Assembly: GCA_943789165.1 (NCBI GenBank)
Contig: CALSTB010000003.1
Span: 255,980 to 319,979, forward strand
Length of the DNA stretch: 64,000 nt
Reading direction: 5' to 3'
Source of the DNA: an uncultured Bacteroidia bacterium
GTDB taxonomy: Bacteria > Bacteroidota > Bacteroidia > NS11-12g > UBA9320
How positions within the stretch are numbered: position 1 is the stretch's first letter; every line of letters begins with the position of its first letter. Shown one piece after another: positions 9,701 to 19,617 of this stretch. Made by a program: the position numbers and the translations under genes. The notes below the pieces were generated by a model. It was given only the letters and a program-made list of their open reading frames with translations. It searched no databases and was not told where the DNA came from.

Positions 9701-10248
9701 TTAATAATTCTATTGTACAACAAACCAATTCCGTTAAACTCTCCAAGACAAATAATGCCATACGAATAATCGATGTCAGCCCCATTTACATCATTGGTTG
9801 AATTAACGTTTGGATTGTCTCCATCAATAGTAAACCCACTAAAGATAACAGAGTTTACAGTGATTTGAACGATGGCATTCGGTCCATTAGCTGGAACGGT
9901 TAAATCCGTTTGATCTGGCATTAATATGCTTTCTGCATTACGCGTACCTACACCTTCTATTCCGTGATTCGCCCCTAAAATGACTAAGGGTTTGTCAATT
10001 AACACAGTACCGAAGTACTCGCCATCAGATGCTTTAATCGTGTCGAAATCGTTGGTCATCATGATTGCATGTTGCAGTGTTTGATAAGGTCCAACTCCAC
10101 CTCCATCGTCAGTACTGCTCATCCCATCGTATAAATCATTACCGATATCGGAGTTTACATACCAGGTTTGTTGCGCAAACAACAATTGAAACGAAAGTAA
10201 CAGGCACGTCGTTAGAATTAATCTTAGATTTTGGCTGAATTTTAGCAT
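6766..10248 (-). CDS. Large T9SS type B (gliding-motility-associated C-terminal domain) surface protein
   Basis: This protein of about 1160 residues has a signal peptide ending L-L-F-A-Q. The Met at 10248 is preferred over the in-frame ATG at 10272 because it gives a compact signal peptide. The N-terminal half looks like a right-handed parallel beta-helix (repeated N-N-N-I-N/G-N-D-F turns, about residues 40-450). Two PKD domains follow (Y-G-W-D-F-G-D-T; S-Y-E-W-T-I-D-G), then Ig-like repeats with Y-V-W-N-T-G-E-T-T-R. It ends in a type B sorting domain: V-P-N-L-L-T-P-N-G-D-G-F-N-D-V-W, then N-R-W-G and L-P-D-G-V-Y-I-Y. It is probably exported by T9SS and displayed on or released from the surface. 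The gene runs into the PorP/SprF gene, a typical cargo-partner pair. Confidence 0.9.
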   Translation of the reverse strand: MLKFSQNLRLILTTCLLLSFQLLFAQQTWYVNSDIGNDLYDGMSSTDDGGGVGPYQTLQHAIMMTNDFDTIKASDGEYFGTVLIDKPLVILGANHGIEGVGTRNAESILMPDQTDLTVPANGPNAIVQITVNSVIFSGFTIDGDNPNVNSTNDVNGADIDYSYGIICLGEFNGIGLLYNRIINVNTSAIEALGNVNTPNRNCAFAYNLFDNLGDQSTAITCGNGFYADILDNRIDKVNNGIYIYDFTTAGSRPFVIQNNNINVRNIALLVTGVNNNASNVYVEGNDFNSANTGGPAFQGISVRDCKGNSNLEVRDNNIENYENGIFLFNADLPVKAFAYDTMESCNVGLMSISAFSHLRTDSISFEFCKINESSQSAIEVFSDTTATIMHMDECIIQDCVKGILAAGNVELRPNKTTFERLVSYYIQLDWANTAIINLKPVDATQCVFDGSTGSANTITGNFDIENQIRHYMDDESFGFVTFHTNNVYVSGIDGNSFIRRGIETSKDDFNIRVTNVLGAEDLVVDKQLHLYLYGPVESANLTMDASGKQLFVHDTLTVTDGLRLNSGRLNTRDGLVSVGKILINPANTKVVAPGASYVDGPLEIVIQTTGADTITYPIGTAMSTRPLGLILTNRTIGSWDKVTISLEQGMTPVLPVSNGISHVSQIHYWDVSSSNNVTHENIEYQGSYSAIGMNDQAGEATTLRIATIRNGEWWSIGGVGTMDNNGTILSTAQNQEYGHVALANSKNGQNRLGEGDLVAAFDALSACAGEPVNFTDNSTALIGSIVSYGWDFGDTSVTSDTSDVANPTYTYNGPGDYNVKFYVTTDFGDVDTVYKTISVFDKPNVGFFEMINCFPEACQFTDTSSINPPNSIDSYEWTIDGDSYATSNVSHNFDTTGNYDVKLIVRTALGCHDSLTKTIFHGDTVRIDITPSSAFTICAGDTAQLSATSGIDSYVWNTGETTRTIGATQAQTYIVTGYNGNNCFDVDSVSVSVAAAPTANAGADVSIKFGKTTMLLGSGGGTYAWSPSTSLDDATIATPTASPQTTTTYILTVTNSIGCTDSDSVTVTVDVPELIKVPNLLTPNGDGFNDVWDLTEVPDIGNTKVSVVNRWGKTVFSTENYQHDWEGTYEGEPLPDGVYIYIIEGSAFYDTLKGPMQIIR

Positions 10249-10402
10249 TATTTCAATTCTTTTAAGGGTCATACCAAAAGAGGTATCAACGCCGAAAGTT
10301 AATTGAAAATAAGAATATAGTCTAACTGATTATAAACGATAAACTGTTTATAACTGTAATTCTTGGTAAAAAGAGTGACTTGTGTTGTACTGAAATATGC
10401 CC

Positions 10403-11261
10403 TTACAGCTTACCAACGAGGCTTTTCAAATTCGCAGCAACTGTAGGTAATATTGGACAAAGCGGTTCGCGCATGGCCGTCCCACAAATTCCTAGTTCAT
10501 TAAGAACACATTTAATTCCACCAGGGTTGCCATCATCGAAAATGGCATTCATAATCGGTAGTAAGCGATAGTGTAAGTAACGGGCGTTTTCAAAATTACT
10601 ATCTAACGCATATCGAACCATTTGGCTAAATTCCTTCGGGTAAGCGTTTCCAACCACTGATATTACTCCGGACATTCCTATGGAAATAAACGGCAACGTA
10701 TAATTATCATCACCAGAAATGACTAAGAAATCTTCTGGCGCGTCTTTAATGAGCTTCATGCAATGGTCCATATTTCCTGAAGCTTCTTTAACGGCAATGA
10801 TGTTCTCGTGTTCAGCCAATTTTAAGATGGTATCCACGTGCATCATTGAACCCGTTCTACCTGGAACGTTGTATAATATTATAGGGGCTTCACTCGTATC
10901 AGCCAATTGGGTATAGTGATTTACGATACCTGCTTGATTTGGCTTGTTGTAATATGGGCTCGCAGAAAGGATGGCGTCGACTCCTTCATAATTAAAGGTT
11001 TTCATTCGCTCAACCACTGCCTTGGTATTATTTCCTCCTATCCCAAAAACAACTGGTACTCGCTTTTCATTGACCTCCTGAACCGTTTCTAAAATCCGCG
11101 TTTGCTCAAAATCTGTAATCGTTGGATTTTCGCCAGTGGTACCCATTACCACTAAATATTGAACCCCATTTGAACACAGGTGTTCTGTTAACTTTTTTAA
11201 GCTTTCAAAATCTATATCAAAATTTTCCGTAAAAGGCGTAACCATCGCTACCCCTGTACCT

Positions 11262-11281
<20 letters not shown>
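10403..11281 (-). CDS. dapA: 4-hydroxy-tetrahydrodipicolinate synthase
   Basis: This 292-residue cytoplasmic aldolase condenses pyruvate with aspartate semialdehyde, the first committed step toward diaminopimelate and lysine. The N-terminal G-T-G-V-A-M-V-T-P-F, the pyruvate-binding G-T-T-G-E, the catalytic Tyr137 in L-Y-N-V-P-G-R-T-G and the Schiff-base Lys165 in I-A-V-K-E-A-S-G-N are all visible. Met1 and Met3 are both possible starts. The start overlaps the end of the upstream small gene by 14-20 bases, so it is read as the last gene of a ligA-small gene-dapA operon. The length is normal and nothing is missing. Confidence 0.97.
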
Positions 11282-13845
<2,564 letters not shown>

Positions 13846-13857
13846 TTAAACGATACT

Positions 13858-13865
13858 CAAAAGTA
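13858..13865 (-). promoter_or_regulatory. Bacteroidota -7 box (TACTTTTG) for ligA
   Basis: TACTTTTG on the minus strand matches the TAnnTTTG consensus of the Bacteroidota primary sigma factor. It ends 18 bases before the ligA ATG, which predicts a very short leader. No clear TTTG -33 element is seen. Confidence 0.55.
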
Positions 13866-13896
13866 AAAAAAAGCACTAGACTACACTGAAGTTTTA

Positions 13897-14776
13897 TTAA
13901 TGGAATCCGCCTGATTGAAACTCTCGAGATAAGTTAAAACCAAAGTGAATGTTTCCTTTCGACCATTTATTGGTTGATTCAGTAATCGCTGCTTTTTCAA
14001 ATGTCCCAGTAGCATTGGTTAAATGAAGTTGGAACGTATGCCATCCTGTGTTGATGTCGATACCGATCGAAAGTGGGTCAACGAACTGATCGGATATTTG
14101 ATTTGGGGCCACCCAAAAGTATTCGACGTTCAAGGTAATCGACGGAAGAATTTTCTTTTTTAGTCCAACACCCATAGAAAATACATCGTGCGCATATTTA
14201 ATCGAATCGATTAAATTTCGATGGATAATCGTTGGCATCAATTGCGCTGAAAAACCATTGTTGAATTTATCGAGCCACCACCAACTGGTGTAAATACCCA
14301 ATACGTGATGAAAAATAATTGGTTCTTCCCGCTGGAGGTTTGAGAGTGTTCATGGTGATTCCAGCTATATAAGCTGCACTGATTGGCATTTTCCCGTTCT
14401 CCTCAATCTGACGTAAGAACCGATATTTCGCAAAACCGTCTACTGTTTTTTGAAACGTACTTCTCCCTATTCCAATCGTGATATTATCCGTTATTCCATA
14501 GTCGAAACTCATACGCATGGTGGCGTTATCGAGTCCAAAGAAATTGTCGTATCCCTCAGAAACATCTCCAAATCTGTGATTGATTCTAAAGTCGAGAACT
14601 TTTTTTTCAATTGATTCGGTAGTGTGACTATTGACAATTCGACTGCTATAAAAAGTTTTCGAAGCGTAAACAATCGGCTCCTCTTCCAGTCCTTCTAATT
14701 CGGCGAGTTCATCATCTTGGGCGTACAATTGTGTCAAGCACAAAAGAGCGAATACCGATAAAATCAGTTTTTTCAT
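13897..14776 (-). pseudogene. DUF5777 family beta-barrel protein, frameshifted
   Basis: Two overlapping frames make one DUF5777-like barrel of about 290 residues. The first part (ATG 14774-14776) has a signal peptide and the family core (D-F-R-I-N-H-R-F-G, N-F-F-G-L-D, Y-G-I-T-D-N, I-G-R-S-T-F-Q-K). It ends at a TAA at 14267-14269 after H-Q-L-V-V-A-R. The second frame carries on as K-F-N-N-G-F-S-A-Q-L-M-P-T down to 13897. Removing one T near 14269 would restore A-R-K-F-N-N-G-F without other change. The product would be an outer-membrane barrel. It lies 10 bases after a c-type cytochrome lipoprotein gene, and DUF5777 genes often accompany cytochromes (from memory), suggesting a role in outer-membrane electron transfer. 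Confidence 0.8.
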
Positions 14777-14786
14777 TTTGAATGTA

Positions 14787-15173
14787 TTAATTGTTTGGGG
14801 CTCCTGCGTTTATCCACGCCGTTATTTGTGCAATATCGCAACTTGGTAATTTGGTGTTGTTGGCGCTTTGCGGCATAAATGACGCATTTCCGTCGTGTGT
14901 AATGGATGAAAGAAACTTTCCATTGTCGACGTACACTTTCAATTTAGCGTATCCATCGAGGTCCACACCTCCACCAATCGCAGGTGCGTTATTGGTATTA
15001 TGGCAATTGAGGCACCTATTTTTTAACACCAACGACACTTGATTGCTAAACAATACGTTCGTTGTATCACATGCATCACCGGGATACAATTCCTCTTCGA
15101 CGTCATAATAACAGGACGAAACGCTTAACAACACGAATGTGAGGCAAACGGTTAAAATTGAAATTTTCTTCAT
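14787..15173 (-). CDS. Mono-haem c-type cytochrome lipoprotein
   Basis: This 128-residue lipoprotein has lipobox V-S-S-C (Cys21). One haem-binding motif C-L-N-C-H lies at about residues 54-58, with the distal ligand probably the Met in S-F-M-P-Q about 44 residues later. It ends I-T-A-W-I-N-A-G-A-P-N-N, the standard C-terminal helix of small cytochrome c domains. It should carry electrons at the membrane surface in the periplasm. It closely resembles the second half of the preceding gene, so the two are paralogues, and it sits 4 bases after that gene. The redox partner is not shown by the sequence. Confidence 0.85.
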   Translation of the reverse strand: MKKISILTVCLTFVLLSVSSCYYDVEEELYPGDACDTTNVLFSNQVSLVLKNRCLNCHNTNNAPAIGGGVDLDGYAKLKVYVDNGKFLSSITHDGNASFMPQSANNTKLPSCDIAQITAWINAGAPNN

Positions 15174-15177
15174 TTTC

Positions 15178-15885
15178 TTAATTGTTTTTTGCGCCCTCGG
15201 CTATCCAAATTCTAATTTGATCACTGGCGCATTTTTCCAAAGGTCCTGCTGGCGGCATCGGTTTCTTCGGACCTTTTCGTCCAAGTACACTTTCTAAATT
15301 GCCATTGTCTACCAGTGCTTTTACTTGGTCATAATTGGTAATCTTTACACCTCCTGATGCCCCACTACCTGAGTGACATCCCTTACAGGTGGCATTTAGT
15401 ATCGGCCACACATTAACGGAAAAAGTCACATTGCTGGTGTCGCACTTGTTTTCACATTTGTTGTTTTTAGCTCCTTGATTTATCCAAATCTTAATGGCGT
15501 TTTTCATTTCTGGAGAAATGCTTGCTGGAGGTGGTGGCATCACCTTGTCTGGATCAGTTTCCGTCAACACTTCGTATAAATCACTGTCTTCCGCTCTTCC
15601 TTTTTTAATCTTACCGGTGTTCACAATATTGTCGTAGTCGGTTAATTGAACACCATCCTGACGGGATGCTGCGTCGTGACAACCACTTTGGGCACAATTA
15701 GACAATATGATTGGTAGGATGTCATTCACAAAATACACCGTATCTAAACTACAGGTATCAGCAGATGTGACTACTGTTGGGTCAGTAACGACTGGAATAA
15801 TGTCGTCATCTGGTTCGTGTTTGCAACTTTCGATAAAAGCGAAGGTGACCAATAGTAATAAGGTAGGGAGTATAAATTTCTTCAT
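15178..15885 (-). CDS. Di-haem c-type cytochrome lipoprotein with two repeated halves
   Basis: This 235-residue lipoprotein has lipobox I-E-S-C (Cys21). Two tandem cytochrome-like halves follow. The first has the expanded haem motif C-A-Q-S-G-C-H (CX4CH rather than CXXCH) and the second has C-K-G-C-H. Each half ends in M-P-P (likely distal Met) and then a W-I-x-x-G-A-K-N-N helix, so the gene arose by internal duplication. It is the first gene of a run of cytochrome, cytochrome and DUF5777 barrel, consistent with periplasmic electron transfer. Such domains are common in Bacteroidota near YceI-like proteins, but no YceI gene is seen here. Confidence 0.85.
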   Translation of the reverse strand: MKKFILPTLLLLVTFAFIESCKHEPDDDIIPVVTDPTVVTSADTCSLDTVYFVNDILPIILSNCAQSGCHDAASRQDGVQLTDYDNIVNTGKIKKGRAEDSDLYEVLTETDPDKVMPPPPASISPEMKNAIKIWINQGAKNNKCENKCDTSNVTFSVNVWPILNATCKGCHSGSGASGGVKITNYDQVKALVDNGNLESVLGRKGPKKPMPPAGPLEKCASDQIRIWIAEGAKNN

Positions 15886-16005
15886 TTGCTAATAATAATG
15901 CAACGAAGATATCATTCTCGCTTTGTGAGGAAGTGAAAATCACTTTGACTTTTCTCATATAAACTTCAAATTTTGATTACCAAAAACGACACTTAGATGT
16001 AATCG

Positions 16006-16923
16006 TTATGGTTCCCAGCCAGTTACAAAAAGGTTTGATGCACCTCGAATCCCGCAATTTTGGATGTTGTGGTAGCCTTGTGCCGCGACAAAGCGCGTTT
16101 CTTCGTCTGTCTTATTGGCAATCCAAGCATCCAATACATTGTGCAATACGTATGCTTCTGGAGCCAATAGATGAGCCGTCATCACTAAAGGATATCCTCC
16201 AGCTGCATTCAAATAATCTACAAAATATCCGTGCGAAGCACAAGCAATGGCAATTGCATCTTTTATTCTTCCATCTACGTTCCTAACCGTATCAATCACC
16301 ATGTCCATTAATCCATTGTGCCCGTTAAAGGCCACCAGGTCTGTTTGATTTCCGATGACAAGAAGGCTGTCTGCGAACGGAATTGTATCTGACTTTATTC
16401 CCGCTAAAATTTGAAAATAATCTTGGAGACACGCCTTCATTCGGTCTCCCCTATACGCATCTGCAATAAGCACAACGTTTTTTGTTGCATGCTTGAAAAT
16501 GACTCGTTCCAAAATATCGTTTGATGGATTCAATACCGACTGCTGGAGTTGCCATGTCGCACTTCTCGAAAAATGTGTTTTTATTCCATAACCAGCTCCC
16601 CAGTACAAATTAGTTCTAAGATTTTGTCCGTTACCCAAGCTTGCATTCACCGGCACAATACCTTGATGTTGGTTGTCGCATAAAGGAACTAAGACGTGGA
16701 TAATCTTTAAATCCTTGTTGGCAGTTTTTTCTTTCAAACATGCCGTAATTGAGTCACGTAAAAAGTACTTGGGCAGCGACAATTGGTGCGCAGTGTCTTC
16801 AACAACTTGTTGCACTTCGTTCGTATCCTCTTCTGGTGGATTATCGGCATTTGTCTTTGGTTGAATGCAAGCTCCGAAAGCGGTTATAGCCAGCGTCATC
16901 AGTAATGTGGTAAGAAGTCTCAT
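16006..16923 (-). CDS. Conserved hypothetical lipoprotein with His/Cys motifs
   Basis: This protein of about 305 residues is read from Met at 16923, which gives a clean lipoprotein signal (lipobox F-G-A-C, Cys19); the upstream in-frame ATG at 16971 would overlap the divergent gene's leader. After an acidic linker comes an alpha/beta domain: K-I-I-H-V-L-V-P-L-C-D-N-Q-H-Q-G-I-V-P-V, N-L-Y-W-G-A-G-Y-G, N-V-V-L-I-A-D-A-Y-R-G, V-A-F-N-G-H-N-G-L-M and A-I-A-I-A-C-A-S-H-G. I do not recognise an official family. A strand-H-N-G followed 26 residues later by strand-A-C-A-S resembles the catalytic layout of clan CD cysteine peptidases, but this is only a resemblance. It may be an enzyme or a degenerate one. 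Confidence 0.7.
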   Translation of the reverse strand: MRLLTTLLMTLAITAFGACIQPKTNADNPPEEDTNEVQQVVEDTAHQLSLPKYFLRDSITACLKEKTANKDLKIIHVLVPLCDNQHQGIVPVNASLGNGQNLRTNLYWGAGYGIKTHFSRSATWQLQQSVLNPSNDILERVIFKHATKNVVLIADAYRGDRMKACLQDYFQILAGIKSDTIPFADSLLVIGNQTDLVAFNGHNGLMDMVIDTVRNVDGRIKDAIAIACASHGYFVDYLNAAGGYPLVMTAHLLAPEAYVLHNVLDAWIANKTDEETRFVAAQGYHNIQNCGIRGASNLFVTGWEP

Positions 16924-17007
16924 GTCAAGAAAACGAAAAAGCCCTCGGCGTATTTTGCATTGAGCGTTCATTTTGGCTTTTATTTGCAGGACAATTTCTG
17001 TGTTGAT

Positions 17008-18657
17008 ATGAACAAGCTTGTCGTAATTCTATGCTTCCTCACCTGTAGTTTCAGCTCTTTTGCTCAAGACAAAGGTGTTTTTTCAGGTAACTTCCAGAGC
17101 AACTTTTCAATTTTTGTTCTTGATAGTTCCATCGGTGCATATGAAAGTCCGCAATACACCAGCCAAATTAGTAGCTCTGAAGCCTGGTTGTTTACCAATT
17201 ACCAATTAAAAGGTTTTAACGTTTCAGCTCGATATGATTTGTTTAATAACAGCAACCTTTTAAATCCAACAGGCACTTTTTCAGGTCATGGTTTGGGTTT
17301 TTGGCAGATTAAAAAGTCGATTGATAAATTAACGCTGACAGCAGGTTCGTTTTATGACCAATTTGGTTCTGGAATCGTTTTTCGAGCGTACGAAAACAGG
17401 TTAATTGGTATTGATTATGCGGTTGAAGGTGTTCACGCCAAGTACCAATTCACAGACGATTTCTTTGTAAAAGCGTTTACTGGTAACCAAAAAGGGTCAG
17501 GTGCCCAAGGAAACCGATTCGGTACTTCTGGAGAAATTGTAAAAGGCATAAATACTGAAAAAGTATATCGTTTAAAAGACGATAAAGGTTTGGTGATGAT
17601 TGGTGGTAGTTTGTTTAATCGAACATTGACGCAAAGCACTATGAATGAATTAGTGACCGAAATCAATGGATATGACAGCGTTTCTCAGCGTTTCGCCCCA
17701 AAGTTTAATGCGTATTCTTACAACGGGTATTTTAGTGTCAACTTAAGAGACTTGATGGTTTCATTTGAGCACAACAGAAAAGCCAAAGAAGCGGTTAGAA
17801 CGCCCGAAGGACATCTTGAGTTGTTGCCTGGAACGATCAATTATGCAACCTTGAGTTATTCAAAAAAGAAGTTAGGCAAAAAGAAAAAAAGTGGTTTTGG
17901 TTTTAACGCTCAGTATAGAAGAATTGAAAACTACCAATTGCGGACGAGTCCGAATGACTTGTTACTTGACGGTCTATTAACGTATCAACCGTCCTTAACG
18001 CGTCAAGCCTCATACAGGTTGTTGGCGAGATATAATGCGCCTGCACAAGACTACGGAGAAGAAGGCTTTCAAGCGAGTTTGGTTTGGACAATACAAAAAG
18101 GTAAAACAGTCTACTTGAATTACTCAAACGTTAAAAAACTGGATGGAGAGCAGTTATATCGTGAATACTTTATCAACTACGAACACAAGTTTAGCAAGAC
18201 GTTTAAAGGAAAGGTAGGTTTACAATCTATTTTTTATAACCAACAGATATATGAAAGTAAGGATACCTCGTATCACGATGTAGAAACCATTACACCATTT
18301 TTGGAATTGACATATAAACTAAGTCGTCGTAATTCTTTACGAATGGAGGGTCAATACCTTATGACTGACCAAGACCTTGGTAGCTTTGTGAATGGTATTT
18401 TGGAATTGAACATGTCTCCACATTATTCCTTCTCTATTTCTGATATGGTGAATGTTTCTCCGGTCAGACAAGCAGATGCAAAGGTGAGTGACAAAGTAGT
18501 TCACTATTGGTCTGTTTTTGGTAAATACAACATACATACCACGTCGTTTACCTTGGCCTATGTTCGACAAGTTGCAGGTGTCAATTGTACTGGCGGTATT
18601 TGTCGGATAGAACCTGCGTTTAGCGGGGTAAGGTTTACGCTTACGACTAATTTTTGA
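17008..18657 (+). CDS. Outer-membrane beta-barrel protein (DUF6029-like)
   Basis: This protein of about 549 residues starts at ATG 17008, where the signal peptide is good (F-S-S-F-A-Q); the in-frame ATG at 16960 would add 16 unlikely residues. The mature protein opens G-V-F-S-G-N-F-Q-S-N-F and is built of alternating aromatic/polar strands (L-T-A-G-S-F-Y-D-Q-F-G-S-G-I-V-F-R-A-Y-E). It ends in a strand with a terminal Phe (R-F-T-L-T-T-N-F), as expected for an outer-membrane barrel. The pattern fits DUF6029 proteins of Bacteroidota (from memory). No cargo or transporter partner lies beside it. It is divergent from the lipoprotein at 16006-16923, with an 84-base spacer. Confidence 0.8.
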   Translation: MNKLVVILCFLTCSFSSFAQDKGVFSGNFQSNFSIFVLDSSIGAYESPQYTSQISSSEAWLFTNYQLKGFNVSARYDLFNNSNLLNPTGTFSGHGLGFWQIKKSIDKLTLTAGSFYDQFGSGIVFRAYENRLIGIDYAVEGVHAKYQFTDDFFVKAFTGNQKGSGAQGNRFGTSGEIVKGINTEKVYRLKDDKGLVMIGGSLFNRTLTQSTMNELVTEINGYDSVSQRFAPKFNAYSYNGYFSVNLRDLMVSFEHNRKAKEAVRTPEGHLELLPGTINYATLSYSKKKLGKKKKSGFGFNAQYRRIENYQLRTSPNDLLLDGLLTYQPSLTRQASYRLLARYNAPAQDYGEEGFQASLVWTIQKGKTVYLNYSNVKKLDGEQLYREYFINYEHKFSKTFKGKVGLQSIFYNQQIYESKDTSYHDVETITPFLELTYKLSRRNSLRMEGQYLMTDQDLGSFVNGILELNMSPHYSFSISDMVNVSPVRQADAKVSDKVVHYWSVFGKYNIHTTSFTLAYVRQVAGVNCTGGICRIEPAFSGVRFTLTTNF

Positions 18658-18701
18658 TCTTTGTTTAGATAGTTTATAGTGAAAAGCTAAAAGTGAAAAG
18701 T

Positions 18702-18967
18702 GGCCTGCGGGGTCTTTTTTACTGCAGAGGGTGAAGATTGGCCTTCGGGGTCTATTTTTTACCACAGAGGGCGCAGAGATCACTGAGGCTTCACAGAAGT
18801 TAAAAATTAATAAAAATTACCTGGCCTTCGGGGTCTGTTTTTTTTACAACAGAGGCGCCAGAGATCGCTGAGGCTTCACAGAGGTAACGTTTAGTTAAAA
18901 TTGTCTTGCCTGCGGGGTCTTTTTTTACCACAGAGGCACAGAGATCACAGAGGCTTCACAGAGGGTG
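18702..18967 (+). repeat. Four degenerate copies of a CACAGAGG-rich repeat upstream of the GxxExxY gene
   Basis: Four copies begin near 18702 (truncated), 18740, 18822 and 18907. Each opens with GCCTKCGGGGTCT plus a T-run, then ACCACAGAGG, GCACAGAGATCAC and GAGGCTTCACAGA. The last three are spaced 82-85 bases and end about 210 bases before the GxxExxY start. The G-rich opening followed by T-run and purine-rich CACAGAG blocks is distinct from flanking DNA. I recall similar CACAGAGGCACAGAG sequences beside GxxExxY genes in other genomes, but no search was done. The stretch 18658-19175 holds no coding gene. Confidence 0.75.
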
Positions 18968-19016
18968 AATGATCCAACCTCTAAGTATTATACTTATTCC
19001 AATTATTATGGTCTTC

Positions 19017-19057
19017 CCTCCGTGTACTTTGTGTTGTCCATTGTGGCCTTTGTGTTT
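19017..19057 (-). repeat. Inverted arm of the CACAGAGG repeat
   Basis: On the minus strand this reads ACACAAAGG-CCACAATGG-ACAACACAAAG-TACACGGAGG. It is an imperfect match, in opposite orientation, to the last repeat copy at about 18928-18965. The two arms could fold into a long imperfect stem with a loop of about 50 bases, just ahead of the GxxExxY gene. Confidence 0.6.
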
Positions 19058-19175
19058 ATTAAATCATGGACGCCACAAAAATTAGTCTTTTGGGCCCGAA
19101 GAATCTCCTATTGATCCATTTCAACCTCCACAATATTTTTATCTAAAAAAACCTATTACGAGTTTTGAATTATCA

Positions 19176-19565
19176 ATGAACCACAACGAACTTTCGTACA
19201 AAATTATAGGAGCCGCAATAAAAATTCATAGGGCATTAGGTCCGGGACTTTTAGAAAAAGCGTATCAAGAATGTTTGTACTACGAATTATCCGAAATGCA
19301 TTTACACGTACAAAAAGAAAAACCCATGCCGCTTAATTATAATCATGTTCATTTGGATCTAGGTTATCGTCTAGACTTATTAGTAAATGATATTGTTGTT
19401 GTAGAGACAAAGAGTGTGCAGGAAATTCATCCGGTTCATAAGGCGCAATTACTAACGTATTTAAAGTTAGGTGATTTCCAACTTGGACTTCTCCTAAACT
19501 TTAATGTGGAGGTAATGAAACATGGAATTCACCGATTAATTAATGGAAGTATTTCGGATGATTAA
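19176..19565 (+). CDS. GxxExxY protein (PD-(D/E)XK nuclease-like)
   Basis: This small soluble protein of 129 residues has the naming motif G24-L-L-E27-K-A-Y30 in A-L-G-P-G-L-L-E-K-A-Y-Q-E-C-L. The restriction-nuclease-like triad Asp67 (Y-R-L-D-L-L-V), Glu77 and Lys79 (V-V-V-E-T-K-S) follows, so a nuclease fold is likely. The biological role of the family is not established. The gene is alone, preceded by the CACAGAGG repeat array and its inverted arm. The combination looks like a selfish or transferred cassette inserted between core genes. The next gene, lhgO, is 52 bases away and is probably unrelated. Confidence 0.9.
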   Translation: MNHNELSYKIIGAAIKIHRALGPGLLEKAYQECLYYELSEMHLHVQKEKPMPLNYNHVHLDLGYRLDLLVNDIVVVETKSVQEIHPVHKAQLLTYLKLGDFQLGLLLNFNVEVMKHGIHRLINGSISDD

Positions 19566-19617
19566 ATAATTTCCCTTTTAACCACACAATACCGAATTTC
19601 GCACCAACATTTAACGT

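Noticed and set aside
10331..10352. Terminator after dapA
   Set aside because: A weak AT-rich hairpin (TATAAAC/GTTTATA) without a T-run; not convincing.
18702..18967. CRISPR-like spaced repeats
   Set aside because: Repeats are longer and degenerate with no unique spacers of constant size, and there are no cas genes.
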